Shown piece by piece: positions 35,001-44,038 of a stretch of 57,876 nucleotides of DNA. Within the stretch, counting starts at the first letter, position 1; each line of letters opens with the position of its first letter. This DNA comes from Hyphomicrobiales bacterium (lineage in GTDB: Bacteria; Pseudomonadota; Alphaproteobacteria; Rhizobiales; Beijerinckiaceae), in contig JAIXSM010000016.1 of NCBI GenBank assembly GCA_027484655.1, positions 1 to 57,876 of the forward strand, in the 5' to 3' direction. The position numbers and the translations under genes are program-made. The notes beneath the pieces are model-generated. The model saw only the letters and a list, made by a program, of their open reading frames with translations. It ran no database searches and was not told the DNA's origin.

Positions 35001-35908
35001 CACCGCGCCTCCGCCGACGACGCGCGGATGCGCGAGGGCGCGACCGCGAGGCTGACGATGAAGAACGCGCCGGCCACAAGGACGATCAGCCCACCCGCCG
35101 GAGCTTTCGGCAGCGCCGCCGAGAGCGAGGCGCCGATCCACGCGCTTGCGGCGCCGAACAGGGACGAGAGCGCCAGCATCACGCGCAGACGGTCCGTCCA
35201 GAGGCGTGCGGTCGCCGCCGGGATAATCATCAGCGCGATGATAAGGATCATGCCAACGGCCTGAAGCCCGACGACAGCCACGCCGACCACGATGGTCATC
35301 AGCAACAGGTCAATGAGCGCCACAGGCCAGCCTTGCGCGGCCCCGAACTGCGGATCGAAACAGACGATGCGAAACTCTTTTTCAAGCAGCACGGCCACGA
35401 TGATCGCAACAACTGCCGCCGTCGCGATGACGTACGCATCCTGCTCGCTCATGGTCGCCGTCTGGCCAAGGATGAACCGCGCAAGCCCCCCCTCGGAGCC
35501 GGTGCGCAGCGTCTGGATGTAGCTGAGCAGAACCGCGCCGAGCCCGAAGAACACGCTGAGGGTGGCCCCCATGGCGGCGTCCTCCGGCAGCCGGGCGGCG
35601 CGCGTGAGCCATTGCACGGTGAGTGCGGCGACGATTGCAGCTATGGCCGCGCCCGTCAGCAGGACCGGAAGGGACCGACCGCTGGCGCCCAGCCCTGTCG
35701 CCACGAGCCAGGCGGCGGCAAGTCCGGGCAGCGTTGCGTGACTCAGCACGTCGGTCATCATTGCGCGCTTGCGCAGCAGGGCGAACGCCCCGACAAGGCC
35801 CGCCGCCAGACCCAGCGCGGTGACGCCGAGCACAACAACAACCGTGTTGTATCCGGCTTGCAGGAACAGGGAGGAGACGAACAGGCGCAGCGTTTCCCCG
35901 GTCAGCAT
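35000..35908 (-). CDS. sitC: Manganese/iron ABC transporter permease (first)
   Basis: ABC-3 family permease, 302 aa from ATG 35908 (4 bp after the ATPase gene). It shows the family features FALLRKRAMMTDVLSHATLP, GATLSVFFGLGAVLLSY and FRIVCFDPQFGAAQG. The two permeases are homologous to each other and form the membrane channel as a heterodimer, as in SitCD and MntBC-type systems. Confidence 0.9.
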   Translation of the reverse strand: MLTGETLRLFVSSLFLQAGYNTVVVVLGVTALGLAAGLVGAFALLRKRAMMTDVLSHATLPGLAAAWLVATGLGASGRSLPVLLTGAAIAAIVAALTVQWLTRAARLPEDAAMGATLSVFFGLGAVLLSYIQTLRTGSEGGLARFILGQTATMSEQDAYVIATAAVVAIIVAVLLEKEFRIVCFDPQFGAAQGWPVALIDLLLMTIVVGVAVVGLQAVGMILIIALMIIPAATARLWTDRLRVMLALSSLFGAASAWIGASLSAALPKAPAGGLIVLVAGAFFIVSLAVAPSRIRASSAEAR

Positions 35909-35912
35909 CGCG

Positions 35913-36695
35913 TCATGCTCCGGGAGCGGGCGCCAGCGCCCCGCCGATGAAGGCGAGCCTGCCGCCATAGGCGCGCTGCAGGTTTTCCGTCGTGAACGTG
36001 GAGTCCACCGGCCCCGAGGCGACCACCTCGCCGTTCAGCAGCAGCAGAGAATCGAAATATGTGCGCACCGTCGCAAGGTCATGGTGCACGACCACGGCTG
36101 TCTTGCCCTCCGCGCGCAGCGCGCGCAGCACATCCACGATCGCCTGTTCGGTGGCGGCGTCCACCCCGGCGAACGGCTCATCCATGAAGTAGAGGTCCGC
36201 CTCCTGGGCCAGCGCGCGCGCGATGAACACACGCTGCTGCTGCCCTCCCGACAAGCGGCTGATCTGCCGGTCGGCGAAATCCGCCATGCCGACGCGATCA
36301 AGATGCTCGACGGCCGCGCGCTGATGGGCGGCCGAAACGGGGCGCAGCCAGCCCAGCATCCGGTAGCGCCCCATAGCGACGACTTCGCGCACGCTGACGG
36401 GAAAATCCCAGTCGACCGCCCCGCGTTGCGGCACGTAGGCGATTCGCCCCCGCGCCTGCCGCAGGGACTGGCCCCAAAAGCGCGTCTGCCCGGCGACCGT
36501 CGGCTGCAGGCCGAGCACCGCCTTGATGAGAGTTGACTTGCCTGCGCCGTTGGGGCCGACCACAGCCACGAGGCTTCCGGCGGCGGCGTCGAAATCCACA
36601 CTCCGCAGCACGGGGCCATTGCCGTAGTCGATGGTCATCCCCCGCACGCTGCACGGCGTGGCGCCGGCGTCGGCGGCGGACAGGGCCTGCAACAT
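35913..36695 (-). CDS. sitB: Manganese/iron ABC transporter ATP-binding protein
   Basis: ATPase subunit, 260 aa. Walker A is VGPNGAGKSTLIKA, the signature LSGGQQQRVFIARAL, Walker B LYFMDEPFAGVD and the switch His in VVVHHDLAT. The Q-loop segment YVPQRGAVDWDFPVSVREVV is characteristic of the manganese/zinc importer branch. The ATG at 36695 is chosen because AAGGAG lies 6 bases upstream; the GTG at 36701 is too close to it. The receptor stop codon lies 2 bases before the start. Confidence 0.93.
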   Translation of the reverse strand: MLQALSAADAGATPCSVRGMTIDYGNGPVLRSVDFDAAAGSLVAVVGPNGAGKSTLIKAVLGLQPTVAGQTRFWGQSLRQARGRIAYVPQRGAVDWDFPVSVREVVAMGRYRMLGWLRPVSAAHQRAAVEHLDRVGMADFADRQISRLSGGQQQRVFIARALAQEADLYFMDEPFAGVDAATEQAIVDVLRALRAEGKTAVVVHHDLATVRTYFDSLLLLNGEVVASGPVDSTFTTENLQRAYGGRLAFIGGALAPAPGA

Positions 36696-36697
36696 GC

Positions 36698-37678
36698 TCA
36701 CTCCTTGCGGGCGAGACGACCCTGGAAGCCGCCCTCCGGCGGCTTGAGGCCGAGCGCCCGGGCGATGGTGGTGACGTTGTGGTCGATCATGCCGACGTAC
36801 GTGCCTTCGTAAGTTCCGGGAGGCCCCATGGCGTCGGAATAGAGTTCGCCGCCGATGATAACCTCGTGGCGTTGCGCCTTGGCGCCGGCGATCAACGCGC
36901 GCACAGACCGCTCGGGAATGGTGGATTCGACGAACACAGCCGGGATGCGCCGCTTCACCAGGAGAGAAACCAACTCCTCCACCTGCTTGAGCCCCGCTTC
37001 CGACTCCGTCGAAAGCCCCTGAACGCCAAGCACCTCGAAGCCATAGCGCCGGCCAAAATAGCCAAATGCGTCATGGGCGGTGACAAGCACGCGCTGTTCC
37101 GGAGGCGTCCTGTTCAAAAGCGTCTCGGCGTAGGCGTCGAGGCGCTGGATCTCGTCGCGCAGGCGTTTCGCGTTGGCCTCGTACACCGCGGCGCCTGCGG
37201 GGTCGCGCTGCGCCAGCTTCTCGCGCACCACATCGACGGCCAGCGCCCAGACGCGTGGGTCCATCCACGCATGGGGATCGAAATGCCCTTCGCCCCCAGC
37301 GGGCTGCAGAAGCGCGCCCTCATCAATCAGTTCTGTGACGGCGAACACCGGCTTGCCGGAGGTTGCGATCTTCACCAGCGCGTCGGTGAGGCGTCCTTCC
37401 AGCAGCAGGCCGTTGTAGAACACGATCTGGCTCGACAGCATGGCGCCGATGTCCGTGCGGGTGGCGCGGTAGAGATGCGGATCGACGCCCTCGCCCATCA
37501 GTTGCCGAACGCGCACGCGGTCTCCGCCGACTGTGCGCACAAGATCCGCGATCATACCGGTGGTGGCTACAACGCTCATGGGCTGAATGGCGGCGCGGGC
37601 CGGCGTCGCCCCAGGGACTGCGACAAGCCCGGCGAGGGCGATGGCCCCGAGAACGTGGCGGCGAGTGAGCTTGGTCAT
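36698..37678 (-). CDS. sitA: Manganese/zinc ABC transporter substrate-binding protein
   Basis: Cluster A-I metal receptor, 326 aa. A Tat-like leader (TKLTRRHVLGAIALAG) is followed by the mature ZnuA/TroA fold. Metal ligands are recognisable: His in GVDPHLY, His in FDPHAWMDP, Glu in FVESTIPE and Asp in MIDHNV, the His-His-Glu-Asp set usual for manganese receptors. There is no His-rich loop as in many zinc receptors. It heads the operon, with an MntR-like palindrome in its promoter region, so manganese is the likely metal. Confidence 0.93.
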   Translation of the reverse strand: MTKLTRRHVLGAIALAGLVAVPGATPARAAIQPMSVVATTGMIADLVRTVGGDRVRVRQLMGEGVDPHLYRATRTDIGAMLSSQIVFYNGLLLEGRLTDALVKIATSGKPVFAVTELIDEGALLQPAGGEGHFDPHAWMDPRVWALAVDVVREKLAQRDPAGAAVYEANAKRLRDEIQRLDAYAETLLNRTPPEQRVLVTAHDAFGYFGRRYGFEVLGVQGLSTESEAGLKQVEELVSLLVKRRIPAVFVESTIPERSVRALIAGAKAQRHEVIIGGELYSDAMGPPGTYEGTYVGMIDHNVTTIARALGLKPPEGGFQGRLARKE

Positions 37679-37708
37679 CGCAATTCCCCTGTTCCTGCGT
37701 TCTCCTGA

Positions 37709-37726
37709 GTATAGCTAATGCTATAC
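37709..37726. promoter_or_regulatory. MntR box
   Basis: A perfect palindrome GTATAGC-TAAT-GCTATAC lies 31 bases upstream of the sitA start. It strongly resembles the E. coli/rhizobial MntR operator (ATAGCN4GCTAT). Mn-loaded MntR bound here would shut off sitABCD. The mntR gene itself is divergent and begins 116 bases to the right. Confidence 0.88.
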
Positions 37727-37841
37727 ATACGTCCAGAGGCTCACAGGACAAGCCCGGGCTTATCCGGCTCCATTGCTACGGGCAGGCAAATGTTTTAGAC
37801 GCGGCTAAGAGTCTTCCGCGCAGAGACGGCAGGGCCCGGCC

Positions 37842-38309
37842 ATGGCTAAGAAAGTTCAAGCACTGGAGGAACGGCGCAGTGCGCCTGTTCTGTCTGCGGC
37901 CGAACGCCAGGTGGAGAATTTCCGGCAGGCCCGTGAGGCCCGGCGCACGGAACTCACGGAAGACTACGTTGAACTGATTGCAGATTTGCTGGACGACGCT
38001 GGCGAGGCCCGCCAGGTGGACATCGCCGCGAGGCTCGGCGTCGCGCAGCCAACCGTCGCCAAGGCGCTGCGTCGCCTCGCGGACACAGGCCTCATCGTCC
38101 AGAAGCCCTATCGTGGGGTGTTCCTGACCGAGGCCGGCCGCCAGCTCGCCGAGGAAAGCCGCGAGCGTCACCAGATCGTCGAAAGCTTCCTGCGGGCGCT
38201 TGGCGTAAGCGAGGATGTCGCCCGCGTGGACGCCGAAGGCATCGAGCATCGGGTCAGCGAAGAGACCCTGCGCGCGTTTCGACGGTTCGCGCAGGACAAG
38301 AAAAGCTGA
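37842..38309 (+). CDS. mntR: Manganese-responsive transcriptional regulator MntR
   Basis: DtxR/MntR-family repressor, 155 aa. It matches E. coli-type MntR closely: [14 protein letters not shown], the winged helix [40 protein letters not shown] and the dimer/metal region [20 protein letters not shown]. The C-terminal FeoA-like domain of larger DtxR proteins is absent, as is usual for this group. It is divergent from sitABCD with the MntR box between. Confidence 0.95.
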   Translation: MAKKVQALEERRSAPVLSAAERQVENFRQAREARRTELTEDYVELIADLLDDAGEARQVDIAARLGVAQPTVAKALRRLADTGLIVQKPYRGVFLTEAGRQLAEESRERHQIVESFLRALGVSEDVARVDAEGIEHRVSEETLRAFRRFAQDKKS

Positions 38310-38319
38310 GCCGACGAAC

Positions 38320-39372
38320 TCAGCGAGCCGCCGATCCGCCCCCGCCCATGTGCATGGCCTCGCGCGCGCGGCGCGCAACCTCCGGCGGGGTGTTGACGAT
38401 CTCCGAGACAATCGTCTGAAGCCTTTCGCCAGGAACGGGCGACACATCGACCCCGCCCTCGTGCGCTTCCTTCAGGAAAGACGGATCTTTCATCGTCGCC
38501 TCGAAGGAGCGACGCAGCAGCGCCAGGCGCTCGTCGGGCGTGCCCGGCGCGGTCAGGAACGGGCGGCCCACCGCGATATCCGCCGAGAAGAGCCGGAGCA
38601 AAGAACGGTCTTCATCGGTCTTGCCGAACTCCATCATCAGCGGAATGTCCGGGAACTCGGGATCACGCTCAAGGCCCACCTGCGCAATGAGCCTGATCTT
38701 GCCGTCGCGCAGCCAGTCGCCGCTCTCAACCTTGAGGCTGTTGAGGTTGTTGCCGGCGCGGCCCTGCACCTCGCCGCGCTCAAGCGCGAGGTTGACCTCC
38801 GCCGTGGTGCCATAGCCGGCCACGACCTTGAATTTCGTGCCGGCGACGTAGTTCATGAGCGTGGGATAGATCATCGTATAGGAGCCAGCGCCGGTCGCGC
38901 CCATCAACACCTCGTGCCGCAGCGTGTCCGCCATGGTTCGCACCGGCGACGTGTGCCAGACATAGAACGTCGAGTTGTTGGCGGCGGACGCGCCGATCCA
39001 GCGGAACGCCGCCGCATCGAACTGAATGTTCTTGCTGGCCTCCAGCACCTGCGCCAGCAGGAAGGCGGGCACGAGGGTTGCAATCGCCGTGCCGTCTTTC
39101 GGCGCCTGTCGCGCCAGAAAGTTAGCGGCGCGCAGATGACCGGCGCCCGGCATGTTCTTCACCACAATGTTTGGCGCCCCGGGAATATGCTTCGTCCAGT
39201 GCCGGGCGACGAGCCGCGCATTGGTGTCATGGCCGCCCCCAACGCCGGTGGAGACGATGAGATCTACGGTCTTGCCGCGATAAAAATCCTGCGCAGCGGC
39301 TGCAAACGGCGCCGTCGCGGCCAACAAGAACGCGCCCATGCAAAGCGCGCTGCGCCTGGCTCCTGCGTGCAT
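38320..39372 (-). CDS. Bug/TctC-family receptor
   Basis: Periplasmic receptor, 350 aa. The start at 39372 follows GGGAGGAAG; signal peptide ends near AAAAQ. It shares with the protein at 41149 the pattern GVGGGxDxNARLVARH, NMPGAGH, ARQAPKDGT and GATGAGSYT, so the two are close paralogues. It is divergent from the VOC gene at 39498. Its end lies 10 bp from the end of mntR. No TctA/B neighbour. Confidence 0.92.
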   Translation of the reverse strand: MHAGARRSALCMGAFLLAATAPFAAAAQDFYRGKTVDLIVSTGVGGGHDTNARLVARHWTKHIPGAPNIVVKNMPGAGHLRAANFLARQAPKDGTAIATLVPAFLLAQVLEASKNIQFDAAAFRWIGASAANNSTFYVWHTSPVRTMADTLRHEVLMGATGAGSYTMIYPTLMNYVAGTKFKVVAGYGTTAEVNLALERGEVQGRAGNNLNSLKVESGDWLRDGKIRLIAQVGLERDPEFPDIPLMMEFGKTDEDRSLLRLFSADIAVGRPFLTAPGTPDERLALLRRSFEATMKDPSFLKEAHEGGVDVSPVPGERLQTIVSEIVNTPPEVARRAREAMHMGGGGSAAR

Positions 39373-39497
39373 GGCTTCCTCCCCGATAGTCTTCTGTTGA
39401 CTGGACCTTCGCGCACCGGAGCCGAGCGCGTCAACTCCTCTTGATCGGCCCGGCAATCCCGATACACTCCGGTCAAAATCATAGGAGGAACGTCGCC

Positions 39498-40313
39498 GTG
39501 GGCGTGCAGATCAACCATATGGCCATGAACAGCGCCGAATGGCCGATGATGGGGCGTTTCTACGAGGCCATGTTCGGTTTCAAGCCGTCCTCGAAGACGA
39601 GCCGCCCCGCAAACGGTCTGTCCATTGGCGACGGGTACGTGGGATTGAACATCAATCCGCTGCGTGACGGATATGTGGGCGGGCTCGACCATTTCGGCAT
39701 GGTTGTCGATGACATCGAGGCGGCGCGCGAACGCATGCAGCGCAAGTTCGCGAAAGCCGATATCGTCAAGCGCCCGTCGACCCGCCCGTTCGCCCAGTAT
39801 TCGGGTCACGACCCCGACGGCAACGTGTTCGATCTCGCCGAGCCGCGCAGCAAGCTGAGCGAAGTCTATGCCGAGCAGGCGGAGAAGGGCGGCTCGATGC
39901 AGGAGCGCTATCTCAACAAGTTCGCCATTCGCACGCCAAACGCCGAGAAGTGCGCCGAGTTCTATCACGAAGTCTTTGGCCTCCAGCTCGCCAACCGCAA
40001 CGACGAGCGCGAGGGCTTCTATCTCACAGATGGCCGCGTCACGTTGGCGCTGCTGCCGTGGTCGATTCCGATCTTCGAAAACATGTCGATCAAGCGGCCC
40101 GGGCCGGACCACATCGGCGTGAAGGTGGAGAGCATTGAGGCGTTCACCGAGCACATGCGCGCTATCGCCGGCTCGAATCCGTACCTCGCGCCGATGCCGC
40201 TGGGCGGCAGCAAGGAATCGGACGCCCGTCAAGCATTCCTGAAGCGATCCGCCACCGGCAAGATGCAGATCGCCGATCCCGGCGCGGTGTGGATCGACAT
40301 CACCGACGAGTGA
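39498..40313 (+). CDS. Two-domain vicinal-oxygen-chelate (VOC/glyoxalase-like) protein
   Basis: 271 aa, two tandem beta-alpha-beta-beta-beta modules. GTG 39498 is the start because AGGAGGAA stands 7 bases upstream and the product begins VGVQINHMAMNS. Module 1 has the metal triad His (INHMAM), His (LDHFGMVV) and Asp (GNVFDLAE). Module 2 keeps His (PDHIGVKV) and Asp (VWIDITDE) but has Lys where the first His should be (LNKFAIRT), so only module 1 seems able to hold metal. Type I extradiol dioxygenases share this two-module plan but use His-His-Glu in module 2. Function therefore uncertain; context suggests catabolism of an imported acid. Confidence 0.85.
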   Translation: MGVQINHMAMNSAEWPMMGRFYEAMFGFKPSSKTSRPANGLSIGDGYVGLNINPLRDGYVGGLDHFGMVVDDIEAARERMQRKFAKADIVKRPSTRPFAQYSGHDPDGNVFDLAEPRSKLSEVYAEQAEKGGSMQERYLNKFAIRTPNAEKCAEFYHEVFGLQLANRNDEREGFYLTDGRVTLALLPWSIPIFENMSIKRPGPDHIGVKVESIEAFTEHMRAIAGSNPYLAPMPLGGSKESDARQAFLKRSATGKMQIADPGAVWIDITDE

Positions 40314-40348
40314 CGCTGCAATCCAAGAACAACAAGAAAGGAAACGCC

Positions 40349-41152
40349 ATGTTCGCAAAGATCAATCATCTTGCGATCTCGACCGACTACTACGCGGTCA
40401 ACGCAAAGTTTTATCAGGCGCTGTTCGGCATGAACACGTCCAACACACCGCGACCGGCGCGCGCCGTGCCTGTGGGCGACGGGCAGATCGGCCTCAACAA
40501 CATCCCCCGCCGGGACGGGCGACGCAGCGGGCTCGATCACTTCGGACTTGAAGTGGAGAGCATGCAGCTGGCGCTGGAGCGCATCGCGAAGTTCGATTCC
40601 TCCTTGACTTATGTTCAGCGCCCCGCTGTGCGCCCCAACGCGGCCTACAGCGCCCATGATCCCGATATGATTATCTTTGACCTGGCCGAGCGGAATTCGG
40701 GCAAGGCGCAGGATGTTTTCGCTGAAAACAGGGGCGATCTGCCCAAGCGATACATCAATCATATCGTTCTTCGCGTCCGCAATCCCGAGCGCAGCGCGGA
40801 GTTCTACTCCACCGTGTTCGGTCTTGAGTTGCTCAACGACCGCAGCGGTGATTCCTATCATCTCTCCGATGGGCGCGTGCGCATGGTGCTGATGCCGTGG
40901 CGTATGGACAACTTCATCGGTCACGATCCGCAGCCGCCCGCACTCGATCATTTCGGCTTCAAGGTCGAAAGTGTCGAGGCGATCAGGAAAGAAATGATCG
41001 ATCTTATTGGCGTGAACCCACAAATGGTCACCAAGCCGCTGGGCATTGGGACGGAGGGCGAAGCGCGCCTCAGCGTCTTCAAGCAGTGCCCTGTCGGCCA
41101 GTTCCATCTCACCGATCTTGAGGGCGTCTACATCGACGTGACCGAGCAATGA
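40349..41152 (+). CDS. Two-domain VOC/glyoxalase-like protein
   Basis: 267 aa, paralogue of the preceding gene and 35 bp behind it. AAAGGAAA precedes the ATG. Both modules have a His-His-Asp set: INHLAIST, LDHFGLEV, IIFDLAE in module 1, and INHIVLRV, LDHFGFKV, VYIDVTE in module 2. Asp in place of the usual Glu is unusual for extradiol dioxygenases. Its stop codon overlaps the Bug receptor start (ATGA), so receptor and VOC protein are made together, which argues that the enzyme acts on the receptor's ligand or its product. Confidence 0.87.
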   Translation: MFAKINHLAISTDYYAVNAKFYQALFGMNTSNTPRPARAVPVGDGQIGLNNIPRRDGRRSGLDHFGLEVESMQLALERIAKFDSSLTYVQRPAVRPNAAYSAHDPDMIIFDLAERNSGKAQDVFAENRGDLPKRYINHIVLRVRNPERSAEFYSTVFGLELLNDRSGDSYHLSDGRVRMVLMPWRMDNFIGHDPQPPALDHFGFKVESVEAIRKEMIDLIGVNPQMVTKPLGIGTEGEARLSVFKQCPVGQFHLTDLEGVYIDVTEQ

Positions 41153-42171
41153 GAGCGCTGCAACGCACTCTCGTGAGCGCAGCGTTCGCTGCGGTTGCGT
41201 TCACCGGCGCACAGGCCGACCCTGTGGCGGACTTCTACGCTGCGCGGCAGGTCAATCTCATCATCAGCACGGGCGTGGGCGGCGGGCTCGACGCCAACGC
41301 GCGTCTAGTCGCGCGGCATATGCCGAAACACATTCCCGGCAAGCCCACCATCGTATCGCGCAACATGCCGGGCGCAGGGCATGTGCAGGCGACCAACTTC
41401 ATGCACAACCAGGCGCCGAAAGACGGCACGCATATCGGCGCGATCCTGCCGTCGTTCATTCTCTACCAGTTGATTGACGGGCGCGGCGCCCAGTACGATT
41501 CACGCAACTTCCAGTGGCTTGGCTCCAGCGACGTTGACAACATGAACGTCTACGTCTGGCAAACCACACCCGTGCGGACGATTGACGACGCGAAAAAAGT
41601 CGAAGTGCTCATGGGCGGCACAGGCGCCGGCTCCTACACGATCCTTTTTCCCACGCTAATGAACAACCTGCTTGGCACGCGGTTCAAGATGGTGGCGGGT
41701 TACAAAAGCACCAACGAGATTCATCTCGCCATGGAGCGCGGCGAGGTGCAGGGCCGTGCGGGTAATTTCTTCAGCAGCCTCAAGTCGGGTAACGCCGACT
41801 GGTTGCGCGATCGCAAGATTGCTTTGCTCGCGCAGATCGGCGAGACGCGCGATCCCGAGTTTGCAGACGTGCCGCTCCTGCAGGAGCTGACGTCCGATAA
41901 GGAGGCGCAGACCATTTTCCGCCTGTTCTCTGCCGAGATCGCCATGGGCCGCGCGTTTCTGACGACGCCGGGCGTGCCGGCCGAGCGCCTCGCTGCGCTG
42001 CGCAGGGCGTTCGAGGCCACCATGAAGGATGAGGCGTTTCTCGCAGAGGCGAAGACCTCCGGCATGGATGTGCGACCGTTGCCGGCGGATGCGGTGGCGC
42101 GCATCGCGAACGACATTCTCGCCACCCCGAAGCCGCTTCTGGATCGTGCTGCGGAAATTCGCGGCCGCTGA
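41149..42171 (+). CDS. Bug/TctC-family receptor coupled to VOC genes
   Basis: 340 aa, signal peptide to GAQA, then DPVADFYAARQVNLIISTGV. It is a close paralogue of the receptor at 38320 on the other side of the VOC pair, so the four genes form a divergent arrangement with near-mirrored receptors. Translational coupling to the VOC gene is by ATGA. The downstream ketopantoate-reductase-like gene starts 18 bp after. Confidence 0.92.
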   Translation: MRALQRTLVSAAFAAVAFTGAQADPVADFYAARQVNLIISTGVGGGLDANARLVARHMPKHIPGKPTIVSRNMPGAGHVQATNFMHNQAPKDGTHIGAILPSFILYQLIDGRGAQYDSRNFQWLGSSDVDNMNVYVWQTTPVRTIDDAKKVEVLMGGTGAGSYTILFPTLMNNLLGTRFKMVAGYKSTNEIHLAMERGEVQGRAGNFFSSLKSGNADWLRDRKIALLAQIGETRDPEFADVPLLQELTSDKEAQTIFRLFSAEIAMGRAFLTTPGVPAERLAALRRAFEATMKDEAFLAEAKTSGMDVRPLPADAVARIANDILATPKPLLDRAAEIRGR

Positions 42172-42189
42172 CGCCGGAGATCGGAACCC

Positions 42190-43167
42190 ATGAAGATTTG
42201 CATCATCGGCGCCGGCGCCATTGGCGGGCTTCTCGCCGTGCGCCTGGCTGACGCTGGCGAAGATGTGACCATTGTCGCGCGCGGCGCGCATCTGGCCGCC
42301 ATTCGCGAGCAAGGTCTCACATTGCGCGAGGAAGGACGTGAGACAAACGCCCGTCCCCGTGCTGCTTCCGACCTGACAGAGGTGGCGGGGCAGGATCTCG
42401 TGGTTCTCGGCGTCAAAGCGCATCAGGTGACGCCCATCGCGCATCAGGTTCCCGCGATGCTGTCGGACGACGGCCTCGTGCTGACAGCCCAGAACGGCAT
42501 TCCGTGGTGGTACTTCTTCAAGCATGGCGGTCCGCATGAAGGCCGTGTGTTGGAGAGCGTCGATCCGGGTGGGGTCGTGGCTGCTGCGCTGCCTGTTGAG
42601 CGCGTCATCGGGTCGGTTGTCTACCCGGCCGCGGAAATCGTCGAGCCCGGCGTGATCCAACTCATCGAGGGCAACCGCTTCTCACTTGGCGAACTGGACA
42701 ACAGCAAGAGCGCGCGCATACAGGCGGTTTCTCAGGCGTTCACCGCCGCGGGGTTCAAGGCGCCCGTCGTCACGGACCTTCGCGCGGAAATCTGGACGAA
42801 GTTGTGGGGCAATCTCAGCTTCAATCCCATCTCCGCGCTGTCTGGCGCAACGCTGGCGGGCATCTGCAGACATCCACTTGGCCGCGCGCTCGCAGGCGAC
42901 ATGATGCGCGAGGCGCAGAATGTTGGCGAAGCGCTGGACGTGCGCTTTCGCATTCCGCTGGAGAAGCGGCTGGCAGGCGCCGAGGCCGTGGGCGAGCACA
43001 AAACGTCGATGCTTCAGGACATCGAGGCGAAGCGGCCCACGGAAGTTGCGGCGCTCGTCGGCTCCATCATCGAGCTTGGCGAACTTGTCGAGGTTCCGAC
43101 GCCGGCCATCTGTGCGGTGTACGCCTGCGTGCGGCTGCTGGAAAACACCCTCGCGCAGGCGCCCTGA
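42190..43167 (+). CDS. Ketopantoate reductase family protein (ApbA/PanE-like)
   Basis: NADP-dependent reductase of the 2-dehydropantoate 2-reductase family, 325 aa. The N-terminal Rossmann motif is CIIGAGAIGGLLAVRLADAG, followed by VVLGVKAHQV and the C-terminal helical domain with the catalytic lysine stretch IWTKLWGNLSFNPISALSG. True PanE makes pantoate, but catabolic operons often hold relatives acting on other 2-oxo acids. It is in one operon with the VOC and Bug genes, so I favour a catabolic role. Its stop directly abuts the stop of the convergent hydrolase. Confidence 0.9.
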   Translation: MKICIIGAGAIGGLLAVRLADAGEDVTIVARGAHLAAIREQGLTLREEGRETNARPRAASDLTEVAGQDLVVLGVKAHQVTPIAHQVPAMLSDDGLVLTAQNGIPWWYFFKHGGPHEGRVLESVDPGGVVAAALPVERVIGSVVYPAAEIVEPGVIQLIEGNRFSLGELDNSKSARIQAVSQAFTAAGFKAPVVTDLRAEIWTKLWGNLSFNPISALSGATLAGICRHPLGRALAGDMMREAQNVGEALDVRFRIPLEKRLAGAEAVGEHKTSMLQDIEAKRPTEVAALVGSIIELGELVEVPTPAICAVYACVRLLENTLAQAP

Positions 43168-44016
43168 TCAACGCTTCAGGAATGGTATCACGAGCCGCGC
43201 CACATCCTTCTCTGCATCCCAAGGCACGAGGTGCTTGCAGTCGGGCGTGATGTGCAGATCAAGCTGGGGATAGAGGCTCTTCAGCCTGGTCGCGCGCTCG
43301 GCCGCGTTGGCCCGATCGTTGGCGCCATAGATCATGAGCAATGGCGGGCGAAGGTCAACGAGGCGCTGCCACACAGGCTTGTCCTGTGAGGGCGCCTTCG
43401 TCTTGTTCGACTCCTGCGCGCTTCGGGCGACGAACGCTTGGAACGCCCGACCAAGGCTGCGCGAATGGCGCAACGCCAGTTCGTCCGGCGTAATTAGTTC
43501 GTGGTGATAAAGATTGGCTTCAAGCAGCTTGCGCGTGTCCTCGATGGTGGGCTCCTCGGTCGCCATGCGGCGCTCGAGGCGCGCCTGCACGGCGGCCTCG
43601 CGACCCTCGCCGGCCTCTGCGAGCGGCGGAAGCAGGCTGCCCGTGCCCAGAACGGCCACATGGGACCACGCATCAGGCGCTTCCAGCGCAAGCTGCACGG
43701 CCATCGTGCCCGCCTGCGAATGCGCCACAAGGGCGGGGGTTTTCAGGCCCAGCGCGGCGCATAGTGCGGGCACGCTCTTGCGCCGGAAGCCTACCGAGTG
43801 ATCCTGTGGCGTATCCGATAACCCGAAGCCCGGTTGATCGAACGCGATGGCGCGGAAGCCTGCATGCGCGAACGCATCCATGTTGCGGATGAAGACGTCG
43901 GCGGAAGAGCCAAGGGATGCGCCATGCAAGAAGATGACGGGTGGTCCGTCGCCTTTCTCGATGTAGCGCAGACGGAGGCCATTCACTTCGACAAAGCGGT
44001 CTTCGGGTAACTTCAT
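43168..44016 (-). CDS. Alpha/beta-fold hydrolase
   Basis: 282 aa. Oxyanion and nucleophile motifs are present: VIFLHGASLG, nucleophile Ser in LVAHSQAG, acid Asp in IYGANDRAN and His in CKHLVPWD. The lid is inserted between residues of about 130 and 210. The layout fits meta-cleavage-product hydrolases and related esterases, which would match ring-cleaving VOC enzymes, but the substrate is inferred. It lies 22 bp downstream of a collapsed VOC-Bug remnant and was probably the third gene of that operon. Confidence 0.88.
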   Translation of the reverse strand: MKLPEDRFVEVNGLRLRYIEKGDGPPVIFLHGASLGSSADVFIRNMDAFAHAGFRAIAFDQPGFGLSDTPQDHSVGFRRKSVPALCAALGLKTPALVAHSQAGTMAVQLALEAPDAWSHVAVLGTGSLLPPLAEAGEGREAAVQARLERRMATEEPTIEDTRKLLEANLYHHELITPDELALRHSRSLGRAFQAFVARSAQESNKTKAPSQDKPVWQRLVDLRPPLLMIYGANDRANAAERATRLKSLYPQLDLHITPDCKHLVPWDAEKDVARLVIPFLKR

Positions 44017-44038
44017 GTGAGCGTCTCTTGTCCTCTGG

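Noticed and set aside
39498-40313. Call as extradiol ring-cleavage dioxygenase
   Set aside because: Two VOC modules are present, but module 2 has Lys for the first His and Asp for Glu, so the known active site is not conserved.
42190-43167. Assignment as the biosynthetic panE gene
   Set aside because: The fold and motifs fit the family, but operon context is catabolic and family members vary in substrate, so I left the symbol empty.
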